64,000 bases of DNA, taken from assembly GCA_013400155.1 (NCBI GenBank), contig VXBM01000572.1:187758-251757 (forward strand). Reading direction: 5' to 3'. The notes under the pieces were generated by a model that saw nothing but the letters and a program-made list of their open reading frames with translations, ran no database searches and was not told the DNA's origin. Of this stretch, positions 47,101 through 56,292 are shown piece after piece. Origin of the DNA: Helopsaltes ochotensis (lineage: Eukaryota; Chordata; Aves; Passeriformes; Locustellidae). Within the stretch, counting starts at the first letter, position 1. Each line of letters opens with the position of its first letter. The translations under genes and the position numbers were made by a program.

Positions 47101-49689
47101 ACACTGGGAAATCCACAACTTCCTTGAGATTATTCCAATGACTGATCTCATTGTAAAATACTTTCTTCTTGTGTCCAGTTGGAGTCTTCCCAGAATTAAC
47201 ATTATACCTATTGTACTTCATGTTTTTCCATGTGGTTCCCTGTATAAAGGGAGTCTGCATCTTCTTTGTAGTTGCCCTTTAAATACTGAATCATGGTCAG
47301 GAGGTCTCCCCTAAACCTTCTTTTCTCAGGTCTGGGCAAACCCAGTGCTCTCAGCCTGTTCCCAAATGGCAGACTTCCCAGGCCTTTGATCACCTTTGTA
47401 ACCCTTCTCTAGACCCTATTAAATTCTCTGAAACTGGTATTTATCTCTGCAATGATGCCCATTGTGAATTTCAGTGAGTTCACAGGAGATTGTGCAGTAT
47501 GTTTCTATGTTCCTAGAAGTGTAAAATAAACGTAATACTGTTAATCTGTCTGACAGTGGATTTGAGACAAATGTACAGATACCTGGATATTTCTTCTGCC
47601 CACCTGTTTTCAGTCCTTGTATGAGGAGGACTCTGGAAGCTGCCACTGTTCTTGCAGGTCGAGCAGTTGGTGCTGGGGCCCTGCGTGACATCAACCTCTG
47701 TTATGAACAGAGTGTGTAACCTTCACCAGTTCATGGTTGTGACTTCTGGGGCACTGCCTGGAACATAAAACAGTGAACGCTTTTAGAAAATAATCCAGGG
47801 TTGGCCTGTGTGGGGGAGGACGTTTGATATTTGTCCAAAACCTCACATGTGTAGCTTTTCAGGTTCCACAGGCAAAAATGTGCTGCTGTTTACTTAGGCC
47901 ATAGTAAGGACGTGGGACACCTGATGACTCACAGGTCCGAGCCTCACTTTTGAATGGTGTGATGAATATATGGAGACAAAAATGTTTGCATAGAGCAACC
48001 AGAGCTATTGGCATATTGGTTTTCAAAAATGCTTCTCAGTAGTTCTACAGCACTGATATACAATATCCGTGGTAGATTGATGCACATGAATTGACTTCTT
48101 TGCAGTAGGCAAAAGTCAGGAGGAAGAGCTGTTTTAAAGTATTTAAAGTATTAAAAGTGTTAATTATTAAGTATTAAACATTTTGGTTGTTCTCAGGTCT
48201 GCTGACTTACTCTTTTTCCAGCTGTGCCAATTTTTAACTGCCTTTCTCATTCCAGGCTTTTACTTCAGCTTACCCAGTCACAACAGTTGTCCTTTGTGCT
48301 AGAGAATAACAGAAAAGATCAAAAAGAAATTGATGACAAAGTGGCTCAACTTGGTTTTGATGAAAACTCCTTGCTGTTAATGACCAAAGTAAGAAGATGT
48401 TTCATTGTGTGCAGGGTCTCAGTTCTCTGTGTGGACTGGTTGTCCTCAAAGCATGAGGACTGGTTGTCCTCAAAGCTCCCCTGAGTGAATTACCTGTGCC
48501 AGGAAGCACGGGAAATTAGCTGGGGCGGGCTGCTGGCAGGGAGTTACCTGGAACTGATGGGTGCCTGTAGGGCCCTGGCCTGCGTCACACAGGTGGATCT
48601 CTGATCTGCTGAGGTTCTCCTTTCAGGAATGTGCAGCGTTGTTAAGTTTCTCACTGGACTTGTATTTGCAAATGCATCAGCACTGTGCATTTCCTGGGAT
48701 GCACATCTTATCTCAGGAGTTTCAGATGCCCCAAAGTGAATCACTAGTTTGAAATGGAAGTGAAGATTACTTTAATGGCCACAGCAGTATTAAACACTTG
48801 TATAAAAAGTACTAAATATTTCCAGAGAAAGTCAGAGACATTGTTTTGCATTTCCTTGTTTTGTTTAATGTACTGGGTTCTAGTTTTAAAAAAATAACAG
48901 AGGAGAGCAATACTGTATTTAATCTCTTAACAGAGATTAAATATTTTTAGTGCTATTTAAAGAGCTTCTGACTTTTATCGAAAGGATCAAAAGGAAGCCA
49001 GCGAGATTCTAACTTTGCTGTCAGTGCTACAGCTCCAAGTCAGTGACAGGCAAGCCACTGTTGGGCTGCAGGCAGTCACAGGGATGGCGTCCATGCGCGG
49101 GCAGTAGCACACAGGCTACCTCAGGGTTGGGAAAGGCTGGGAAAAGAAACCTCTTCTTGCTTCCCTTGCTCCAACATGCCCAGGAGGAGTTCAGTGTTGA
49201 TGTTGATGCATGGTAATCACCGAATGCAGCGCCAGCATTGAGACTTCTGCTGCTATTCAGAGTGAAACTCTCCTGTGCAAGTGCAGCCAGAAGCTGGAGG
49301 GGTTGTGCAGTGCTGAGCTTTGGTCCCAGATCTCCCTGAATGCAGAATGCCAAGGCAGGCAACTTCATCATGGCTTGGAAATTTCTCTGGGATGGTGTGT
49401 GGTTCATGTGATAAGGGCTTTGCCTTATCTATCTATTATTAAGATCTATTATTGTCATGTTTGATGGGTTTTTTTCTACAAGTTATTTTCTTGATTCACA
49501 TCTTTCTTACTCTTTTTGCAGGCTATGGGGAAGGATCTTATACCAGAAAAACTAAAAGAGGAATTTCAGGGTGAGGTAAAATGCATAGGCCCTTCAGCAT
49601 TGTCATCACTGGTAACTGCTTCAGTCATGGAATTTGAAATGAAATGGTTTGGTAATCTCCAAGATGATTTATGTCAATTTGACAGATAA
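41059..49689 (+). CDS. C8orf76: C8orf76 homologue (six exons, 390 residues)
   Basis: Exons 41059-41172, 41383-41478, 43895-44038, 44830-45347, 48256-48388 and 49522-49689 join in frame to 391 codons including the stop. The human protein is about 380 residues. Recognisable family stretches are GPEFEDSLF at the N-terminus, RRDVQEGQARCLSRLGRHEEAL in exon 3, TNTDHLTTVL and LHPFNPWFWKLLAEAY in exon 4, KACASFIRARLLLQLTQ across exons 4-5, and EVKCIG in the last exon. The helical pattern around GRHEEALDIAEKM and HPFNPWFWKLLAEAY resembles tetratricopeptide-like repeats. The biochemical role is not established; I do not infer one. The middle of exon 4 is poorly conserved and low in structure. Position between ZHX1 and FAM83A fits the vertebrate order. 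Confidence 0.92.
41203..41390 (+). repeat. GC-rich minisatellite in C8orf76 intron 1, overlapping exon 2 acceptor
   Basis: Three imperfect units start at 41203, 41267 and 41348 with CGTGACGGCT. A 42-bp block is repeated exactly at 41253-41294 and 41334-41375. Internal TGTG-rich stretches vary in length. The repeat has copied the acceptor GTGTGCCCGCAG|TGGT of exon 2, so a decoy AG lies at 41333-41334. Confidence 0.9.
41383..41478 (+). CDS. C8orf76: C8orf76 exon 2
   Basis: 32 codons between CCCGCAG and GAG|GTATTT, phase 0. WFHSAADGG, then FRADWAFRQRDFE, matches the family pattern (W-F, F-x-x-D-x-A-x-R). The TGG start codon follows directly on the repeat-embedded acceptor. Confidence 0.85.
41479..43894 (+). 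other. C8orf76 intron 2
   Basis: 2.4 kb. The first 650 bp are the tail of the CpG island; the rest is ordinary intron. A stretch at about 42140-42380 looks repeat-like, but I cannot assign it to a family. Confidence 0.6.
43895..44038 (+). CDS. C8orf76: C8orf76 exon 3
   Basis: 48 codons, phase 0, between CACTCCTAG and ATG|GTAAAT. It holds the most conserved motif, MRRDVQEGQARCLSRLGRHE, followed by a TPR-like helix. Confidence 0.9.
44039..44829 (+). other. C8orf76 intron 3
   Basis: 0.79 kb of AT-rich intron without visible features. Confidence 0.8.
44830..45347 (+). CDS. C8orf76: C8orf76 exon 4
   Basis: 518 nt from TTTCTAG to AG|GTAACT, phase 0 in and phase 2 out. The first 60 codons are conserved (TNTDHLTTVL; CLQQLICLHPFNPWFWKLLAEAY). 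The following 90 are polar and variable. The end, KACASFIRAR, is conserved and its last codon is completed by the next exon. Confidence 0.9.
45348..48255 (+). other. C8orf76 intron 4
   Basis: 2.9 kb of AT-rich DNA carrying a CR1 fragment at 46984-47430. No other feature recognised. Confidence 0.75.
46984..47430 (-). mobile_element. CR1 LINE fragment in C8orf76 intron 4
   Basis: The left end (TAGAATGATAAGAG, GGTTGGAAGGGACCTCAAGG) is the reversed CR1 3' end. Further right are GGTCAGGAGGTCTCCC, CTCTCAGCCTGTTCCCA and ACCCTTCTCTAGACCC, which on the minus strand belong to the end of the reverse-transcriptase frame. The frames are broken, and the copy is antisense to the host gene. Confidence 0.88.
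48256..48388 (+). CDS. C8orf76: C8orf76 exon 5
   Basis: 133 nt between CATTCCAG and AAA|GTAAGA; its first base completes the arginine codon of exon 4. The product is LLLQLTQSQQLSFVLENN and onward through a charged helix to LLLMTK. Confidence 0.88.
48389..49521 (+). other. C8orf76 intron 5
   Basis: 1.1 kb of intron. Only the 24-bp-period duplication near its start is notable. Confidence 0.75.
48434..48476 (+). repeat. Short direct repeat after C8orf76 exon 5
   Basis: GACTGGTTGTCCTCAAAGC occurs at 48434-48452 and again at 48458-48476, 24 bp apart. It is a small tandem duplication in the intron. Confidence 0.9.
49522..49689 (+). CDS. C8orf76: C8orf76 exon 6 (terminal)
   Basis: 55 codons plus TAA after the acceptor CTCTTTTTGCAG. 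It contains AMGKDLIPEKLKEEF, EVKCIGPSALSSLV and KWFGNLQDDLCQF, all in keeping with the family C-terminus. Confidence 0.88.
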   Translation, partial: AMGKDLIPEKLKEEFQGEVKCIGPSALSSLVTASVMEFEMKWFGNLQDDLCQFDR

Positions 49690-49805
49690 TTTTATTGAGA
49701 TATGTATCTCCCACCTTCAGTAACATAGATGTTCTGTTGTATTTATTCTTGTATCTCCAAATGATTATGGCATGATACATGCAATAAAGTTTATATTACA
49801 TTTTT
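49690..49805 (+). other. C8orf76: C8orf76 3' UTR with AATAAA
   Basis: A short UTR. AATAAA at 49783-49788 lies 94 nt after the stop and is followed by an AT-rich stretch. Confidence 0.8.
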
Positions 49806-50930
49806 TAAGAATTCTTACTGTATTTCTTTTAAGAATCGATATAAATCTCTGTATTTAACCACTTAACCTTGCATCCTTTTCTTTGTTCACTGACTTGTTT
49901 GTATTAAAATTGCAAGGAATACAGTTTCAGCTTTCAGAGGTAGCTTTCCATCATAATCCTCACCAATTTGTACTTGAAGTGCCTGTGATTTTTTTTTTTG
50001 AGGCCTGCAGTGCTGGTGGGATGGAAGCTTCCTTTCTGATGTCCAATTTGAAAGTTTCTTGGTATCAAATTTGATATTGTTACATTTAGAGCCATGGAAT
50101 TAGCCATTTTCTTAAGTAATTCCTTTAACATTTCTTGATTAACATTAGAGTGATTTCCTGTTCAGAGATGGATAGCTAGAAATCTCTAATATATTTATGC
50201 TGAGAAAATTGTCAATAGCGGAATCAATAATGATTCCATATCTTTTAGGAAGGAAATCTAAGTAATAAATATTTAACTTAAAACTAGGAGATTTTCTCTT
50301 TTTCAAGCTGGGTGTTTGTTGCAGGTATCGAACAAGCTATAGTCTTGTGTTCAGTATGCTTAGATGAGAAGGAGAAAAACTGACAAGGTTGTTCGTATGT
50401 ACTGAAGAGTGTTTAGTCAGATCATATCCTTTGTAAAAGCCTTCAAGGAAGATCTTTGCTGTGAAAACTGGCAATATTGTTTCTGCCTCACTCATTCAGT
50501 TCCTTCTGTTGTGCTTTCAGTTCATAGTGACAACACTTCGCTTTGCTTTCTCAAGCACTGGTGCTGTGTGCTTCTGGCATCCAGAAGGGGGCAAAGATCC
50601 TCCTGTAGTGTCTTTCACTTGAAATAATTTACATTTCAGACACACATAGTGTGCTCTTCTCCCTTCTTCTCTTAAACTGTGAGACTTAATTTTTTTGTAG
50701 CTTTCTGTAAAAGTGTTCTATTAACAGATGTAGCTTAAAACTAGACGTCTCTTAGACATACTTCGCTGCCTGTGTTCTTCATGTGTTCCTGTGTTTTCTT
50801 TCTGAAGTACTAAAGAGTGCCAAAACCTTAAATAATTCACAATTGAATGATGATTCACCATGTGTGAATTGTATCTGCTACTTTTAGATGTTTTTAAAGC
50901 TTTAAGATACTGATTAGGGAACCTCTCACG
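49806..50930. other. Intergenic, after C8orf76
   Basis: AT-rich DNA with no recognised gene or repeat. Confidence 0.6.
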
Positions 50931-51805
50931 AATCATAGAATGGTTTGGATTGGAAGGGACATTAAAGAACATCTAGTTCCAACCCCATTGCCACAAGCAG
51001 AAATACCTTCCACTAGACCTCTCTGGGCATCCTGTTCTAGTGCCTCACCATTCTCACAGCAAAGAATTTCTTCCTAATATCTAATCTAAATCTGTCCTCT
51101 TTAAGTTTGAATCCGTTCCCTCTTGCCCTGTGACTACAGGCATTTGTAAAAAGTCCCTCCCCAGCTCTCTTGTATCCTCCTTTATGCACTGGAAAGTCCC
51201 AGTGAGATCTCCCCAGAGCCTTCTCCAGGCTGCAGAGCACCGTCTCAGCCTTTCCTCATAGGAGAGGTGCTCCATCCCTCTGAACATCTTTGTGGCCTCC
51301 CCTGGACTCACTTCAACAGGGCCATGTCCTTCCTGTGCTGGTAACCCCAGAGCTGGGTGCAGCACTGCAGCTGGGGTCTCACCTGCAGAGCGGAGCAGCA
51401 GGATCCCCTCCCTCACCCTGCTGCCCACTGGGCTTTTCATGCAGCACAGGACTGGTTTGGCTTTCTGGACTGCAAGTGCCCATGGCTGAGTCATATCCAG
51501 CCTCTCATCCAGCAGCACCCCCAAGTCTCAGCAGGGCTGAGACAGACTCTCACTCTGTTCATCCCCCAGCCTGCATTGATACCAGGGGTTGCCCTGATGC
51601 AGGTGCAGCATCTTGCACTTGGTCTTGTTTAAACCTCCTGAGATTCTTGAGCTTGTCCAGGCCCCTCTGGATGGCATCCCATCCTCCAGGTGTTTCAACT
51701 GCACCACTCAGCTTGGTGTCATCTGCAAACTTGCTGAGGGTGCACTCAATCTCTTAGTTCAATCTCTTAGTCTGTGTGACTGATGAAGAGATTGAACCCT
51801 TGGTG
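50931..51805 (-). mobile_element. CR1 LINE, longest copy in window
   Basis: The left end, AATCATAGAATGGTTTGGAT then GGAAGGGACATTAAAG, is the reversed CR1 3' terminus. On the minus strand about 51081-51524 stays open and encodes the C-terminal part of the CR1 reverse-transcriptase polyprotein (LSYEERLRR and GNGFKLKEDRFRLDIRKKFF are family hallmarks). The copy is 5'-truncated, lacks the catalytic core and is not functional. It looks younger than the others. A 15-bp internal duplication lies near 51747-51775. Confidence 0.95.
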
Positions 51806-53313
51806 TGGTTTAGCCCTCTGCTAAGTTGACTGAAACTTCTCCAGAAAAATGGAATACTGCCTTCAGCCGTGTCAAATTGCTTTTGATAGTTTGGTGAGTT
51901 AATGCGATTAAACCACATCCTGGTCAGCTGGTTACAAAAGAGGATGACTTGGCAAGTATCCTTGGGTGAGCATTAGTGCACTCATAATGTACCACAGAAG
52001 ATTTGGTTTAGTCATGTGTGTGCTTTGCTAGGTGGAAACTTTTGTGTGTGTTTGTGCAGCGCTGTAGTTAGGTGGCAATGAAGCCCGCTTGAAGGGCTGG
52101 GGGTGCTTTTAAGACTAAGAGGTGTCGTAATTCTTCAGAAGAGACTGTTCACAATGTGTTGTAAATTAATTACAGTGTTGGCATCAACAGGAGAATCTTA
52201 CAGCAAAGACAGCAAATGTGGAAGGCTTAATGCTAAATATGTCAGCAAAAAAATGAAACATGGACATCTCCTACTTTCTTCTTAAACTGAAGGTCATGAG
52301 TAGCCACATAAAAAGGCTGTAATTTGTTTTGTCTCAGCTGTTACGACATCAGAACACAGCTTTTGTGGGACCAGGTCTGTACAGACTTAATGGAAACTCA
52401 CCAAATTATTTGGCTTCACAAATAGCATTGGAACTGTTTTAGCAGCAAATTAAGTACTTGCCAAACGTTGTCATTTTGTGACTGAGATGTCCAAAATACA
52501 CAGCAGCTAGCCAAGGTGGTTTGGAAACTTTCTGTTGTCTGTGCAGATTTTTTGACTTGACATTGTCTCATAAGCTGGGAACACAAAGGTTAACTGGCTC
52601 CAGGAGTTAAAGACAAGTGGTAGCTCTTAAGAACAGGCAGTATTTTCTAAAACATAACAATAAAGCAAAAATGTTGGTTTTAACTACTGCAAAGAAAAGA
52701 AGATGAATGCTGTTCTGAATATGTCACATAGTTACTGTTCCACATAATCAGCATTTATTGCACTGGGGCTATAAAATGTTCCTTTGTCCCATTTTTGCCT
52801 GGCTATCTCTCATCTCAGCTACTTCAATTCCTCCTCTTTTGGCCTGCCTCTCCCTTTTTTGTGCCTCTTCTAATTCCAGTTTTCTGTTTCTGATCATGTC
52901 TCAGGAGGGGCTTTGCATTTCCATTTTGCATTGAATGCTTCGTTGTTGCTTCTACATTCTGCATACTTTTACATCTGCCTGTAATAGATTTCTTCATGAT
53001 TTGGCTTTTATGATATTTTTGTTGGTATTAGTACATGCATCAGTACTCCATTCTAGTTAAACAGCAAATTTTAGTATTGCAAATTGCAAGTGGGAATCCA
53101 CTCAGTTACTGAGGTTTGATTTTGTTATTTTAACACTTGCTTGTGGTACAGGTACTTAGGGAAGGACCCTCTGCTGCTGGTTCTGATGCTCCTGAAATGA
53201 TTGCTGTCTACAAACACCATTATGTGTCTTGCTGTTGAGTGTCTGAATGCTGCTGGCTTTGAGGTGAGGGAATGTGTTAGTGCTGTAATTAGTAACGTTA
53301 ACACAGTTTTCAT
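51806..53313. other. Intergenic, no recognised feature
   Basis: AT-rich noncoding DNA between two CR1 copies. I see no gene. Confidence 0.55.
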
Positions 53314-53580
53314 CACAGAATCATCGAATGGTTTGGGTTGGAAGGGAATTTCAAAGGTCATCCAGTTCCAACCTTTCTGCCTGGGGGGTTGGCAGGGAAC
53401 TCGACCAGGTTGCTCAAAGCCCCATTCAACCTGACCTTGAACACTGCCAGTGATGAGGCACCCATAACTTCTCTGGGCAACCTGTTCCAGTGCCTCACCA
53501 CCCTAATCATAAAAAAAAATTTCCTTGTGTCCAGTCTCAATCTACTCTCTTCCAGTTTAAAACCTGTCATGCTGTCACTG
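53314..53580 (-). mobile_element. CR1 LINE 3' fragment
   Basis: It starts CACAGAATCATCGAATGGTT, with GGTTGGAAGGGAATTTC and CAGTTCCAACC. The minus strand encodes the typical tail RVVRHWNRLPREV and later LNGALSNLV. It ends abruptly at about 53580, where unrelated sequence begins. Confidence 0.93.
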
Positions 53581-54619
53581 GGTGGGGGGTTGATGTTGGC
53601 CTGCTGCCAGGTGCCCACCCCAATGCTCTATCACTCCCTCCCCCCCAGCACCACAGGGGAAAAAATAAGATGGATAGAAGCAAAACCAACTGTGGTTTAC
53701 AATAAAAGCAGATTAATAGAGAAAAAGACTGCACAAGGAAACAAAAACAAAAATGTATTTATTCTCTGTTTTCATCAGCCAGCAGTCATTGTAAAAATGA
53801 GGAATCAAGGGTTGTAACATGGAGTCCTGCTTGTGCTCCCACCTTAGAGGCACCTTTATTGCTGGCAGTAGCAAAGGGGTTTTAGGTAGTGCCAACTTCT
53901 CCTACCTTCTTTCTGCTACACAAGCTAAATGAGAAATGCAAGCAAACCCATTTTGAGAGCAATCTGAGAACCCAGGTGGGACTCTGTGGGCTCCCCACCT
54001 GATGAGTGTGATGATGCCATATGACACAGCCAGTACTGGGTGAGTTCACCCGATTGTCCTTGCAGGACTCACACTCCCTGGGAAGGTAACTAAAACTGTG
54101 GACAGCATCAGTCCTTGGGGGGCTCAACAGGTAAGGTAAAATGGAGTTCACTGGTGACAGAAATTCTGGAAAACTAAAATAAAATTGATAGTACTTCAGG
54201 ACTCCCATCAAGCCAGATGTAATTCTGTGTCAGGATGAGTGGCTGGAATGCTGAAGGGGAGACCCTGGAGCATTGGCCCTGGGGAGGTTCTTTTGTTATG
54301 AGTCAGTTGATCTTCCTGCCTCCTATGTGATATATTGTAAGGCAGAATTGCCTCATATGCAAATCCCTGCTCACTATTCCCCATCACCTTCTTGTCCATC
54401 ACAGGACAAGCTGGAAATCATTTCCAAGATCTCTCATCCTATCACCTCCCCAGGAATGGAGGTGCAGTTGGCAGGCCTGGTGAGGATCTTGGAAAAGGAG
54501 AAGGAGTATGTTGTGCAATGGTTGAGGGAGGAGTAACACCTGGATGGTCTTTGTTTTCTTGGAGGAGTAAGAGGGTAAGGCCAGGGAACCGTCTGTCTCA
54601 CAAAGAAAAAAAAAAATAA
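53581..54619. other. Repeat-like sequence of unknown family
   Basis: This stretch is flanked by CR1 fragments. It begins with GGTGCCCACCCCAATGCTC and C-rich blocks, followed by GGGGAAAAAATAAGATGG. Parts resemble sequences common in bird long-terminal-repeat elements, but I cannot find paired ends or a target duplication. It has no long coding frame. The call is tentative. Confidence 0.3.
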
Positions 54620-54965
54620 AAGCAGCCTGTGGAAGAACTGGCAAACTGGTAACAATGGACATGGAGAAGGCTGAGATACTCGATGAATTTTGTGCCTCAG
54701 TTTTCATTGGCAACCTCTCAATGCCTCTCGAGTCGATGGCTCTCAAGGCTGGGACGGGGGAAGCAAAGTCTCTCCTACCCTAAGAGAAGATCAGGGTCAA
54801 GAGCACCTGAGGAACCTGAACATACCTAAGTCTGTGGGACCTGGTGAGATGTGTCCTAGAGTCCTGAGGGAATTGGCTGATATAGTTGCCAAGCCATTCT
54901 CCATGATACTTGAAGTCATGGAAGTCAGGTGAAGTCCCAGATGACTGGAAGCAGTCTGTGGAAGA
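54620..54965 (+). mobile_element. CR1 LINE internal fragment, plus strand
   Basis: The plus strand encodes HLRNLNIPKSVGP, then CPRVLRELADIVAKP, which is the CR1 reverse-transcriptase region upstream of the catalytic motifs. The frame is interrupted by stops. The fragment contains no 3' terminus and lies opposite in orientation to its neighbours, so it is a separate insertion or the product of an inversion. Confidence 0.88.
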
Positions 54966-55720
54966 AACAATCGGTGAAACGCTCTCAGGTTCACAGGCAA
55001 CAAGCACAAGGAATGTCCTGAGCACAGACTCCTCTGGGTGCCTCTAGTATGAGCAGCAATTGGCAGTGGGATCTGCTGGGAGTTGCATGTCCAGGCACCA
55101 GGATGCACATTCCAAACCACCTTAATGGGCAGCACTTCCTTACAGGACACCAGCTGGAAGACCTGCAGGGCTAGTTCTGGCTGGGGAAGGGACACAGGGA
55201 CACTCTGGAAACACCTGGCCATGCCCAGCTTCTTCATCCAGCTTAGTCCCAGGGTGTGAATGCAGGGCAGCTGAAGGTTCCGTTCTGGTGCCCTGCAAAA
55301 CATCCTTTCCTGGTGCATGACAGTCCCTTGGGTAGTAGCACTTGCCTGCTCTCTGCTCCCCGTGGTGAGGACATGCACAGAACCAGCCCTTACAAAAGGG
55401 TCCTCATCGCTGTCACCACCAGTGGTGCTCTGACATGGCAGAGCTGCCCTCCAAAAAGCCCTGGGGCTTTTCTCAGGCTCTGCAGGGGCCCATATGGGGA
55501 CTGAATTGCCCTACAGGATGCTCTAAGGCCTCACCTGGGCCTTGCTGGGACCTGTTGGAGGCCCCTGCTGCCTTCCACAAGTCCTCATTCTAAAAAAGTC
55601 TAAACATCCCAAAAAAATCACTTTTAATTAGAAATTCACTTCCATAGATAATCTGGAGGTCAGTATAGGCTACATTTATTTAAGCTTTTTAGCCCCACCT
55701 AGATAATCTTCCTTCAAAAT
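54966..55720. other. GC-elevated intergenic stretch, unassigned
   Basis: The sequence is richer in GC than its surroundings and has several short open frames, none with a recognisable product or splice pattern. Possibly an unassigned mobile-element remnant. Confidence 0.35.
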
Positions 55721-55785
55721 AGGACAAAATAGGACAAAATAGGACAAAATAGGACAAAATAGGACAAAATAGGACAAAATAGGAG
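55721..55785 (+). repeat. (AGGACAAAAT)6 minisatellite
   Basis: Six perfect 10-bp units occupy 55721-55780, with a partial unit after them. The lack of any mismatch implies recent expansion. Confidence 0.97.
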
Positions 55786-55839
55786 GGGAGCAGGGGAATC
55801 CAACAAGCCTCAGCAAAGCCCAGATGAGATCCTGGGTCA

Positions 55840-56292
55840 CTAGGCAGGGTAATTTGCAGGCTGTGTGCCCAGAGCTGGGTGCAGCACTGCAGGTGGGGTC
55901 TCACAAGAGCAGAGCAGAGGGGCAGAATCCTCTCCCTTGCCCTGCTGCCCATGGGGCTTTGGATGCAGCCCTGGGCATGTCTGGCTTTCTGGGCTGAGTG
56001 CACAGTGACAGCTCATGTCCAATAAGCCATCCAGTACTCCCACGTTCTCCTCTGGGCTGTGCTCAATCTGCTCACCCTCCACCCTGCACAGGTACTGTGG
56101 ATTGCCCCAGCCCAGGTGCAGGCCCTCACACTTGGCCTTGCTGAAGTTCATGGGGTTCACACGGGCCTCCAGCCTGTCCAGCTCCCTCTGGACAACATCA
56201 AGTTGATGACAACATCCCTCAAGTGACTCACCTGCAGCACTCAGCTTACTGCCATCATCAGACTTGAGGAGGGTGCACGGTGTGGTAGCCAA
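55840..56292 (-). mobile_element. CR1 LINE internal fragment, minus strand
   Basis: The minus strand encodes RELDRLEARVNPMNFSKAKC, LGWGNPQYLCRVEGEQIEHS and the SCHCALSPESQ region, all in the order found in CR1 reverse transcriptase. The copy lacks both ends and is inactive. Confidence 0.9.

Noticed and set aside
51290..51757. 155-codon plus-strand frame
   Set aside because: It is antisense to the CR1 reverse-transcriptase frame.
53581..54619. Possible solo long terminal repeat
   Set aside because: Some phrases look familiar from bird LTR elements, but I see no paired termini, target duplication or primer-binding site, so it is listed only as unassigned repeat-like DNA.
54797..55378. 193-codon minus-strand frame
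   Set aside because: Its C-terminal third is antisense to a CR1 fragment, and the rest resembles no family I know.
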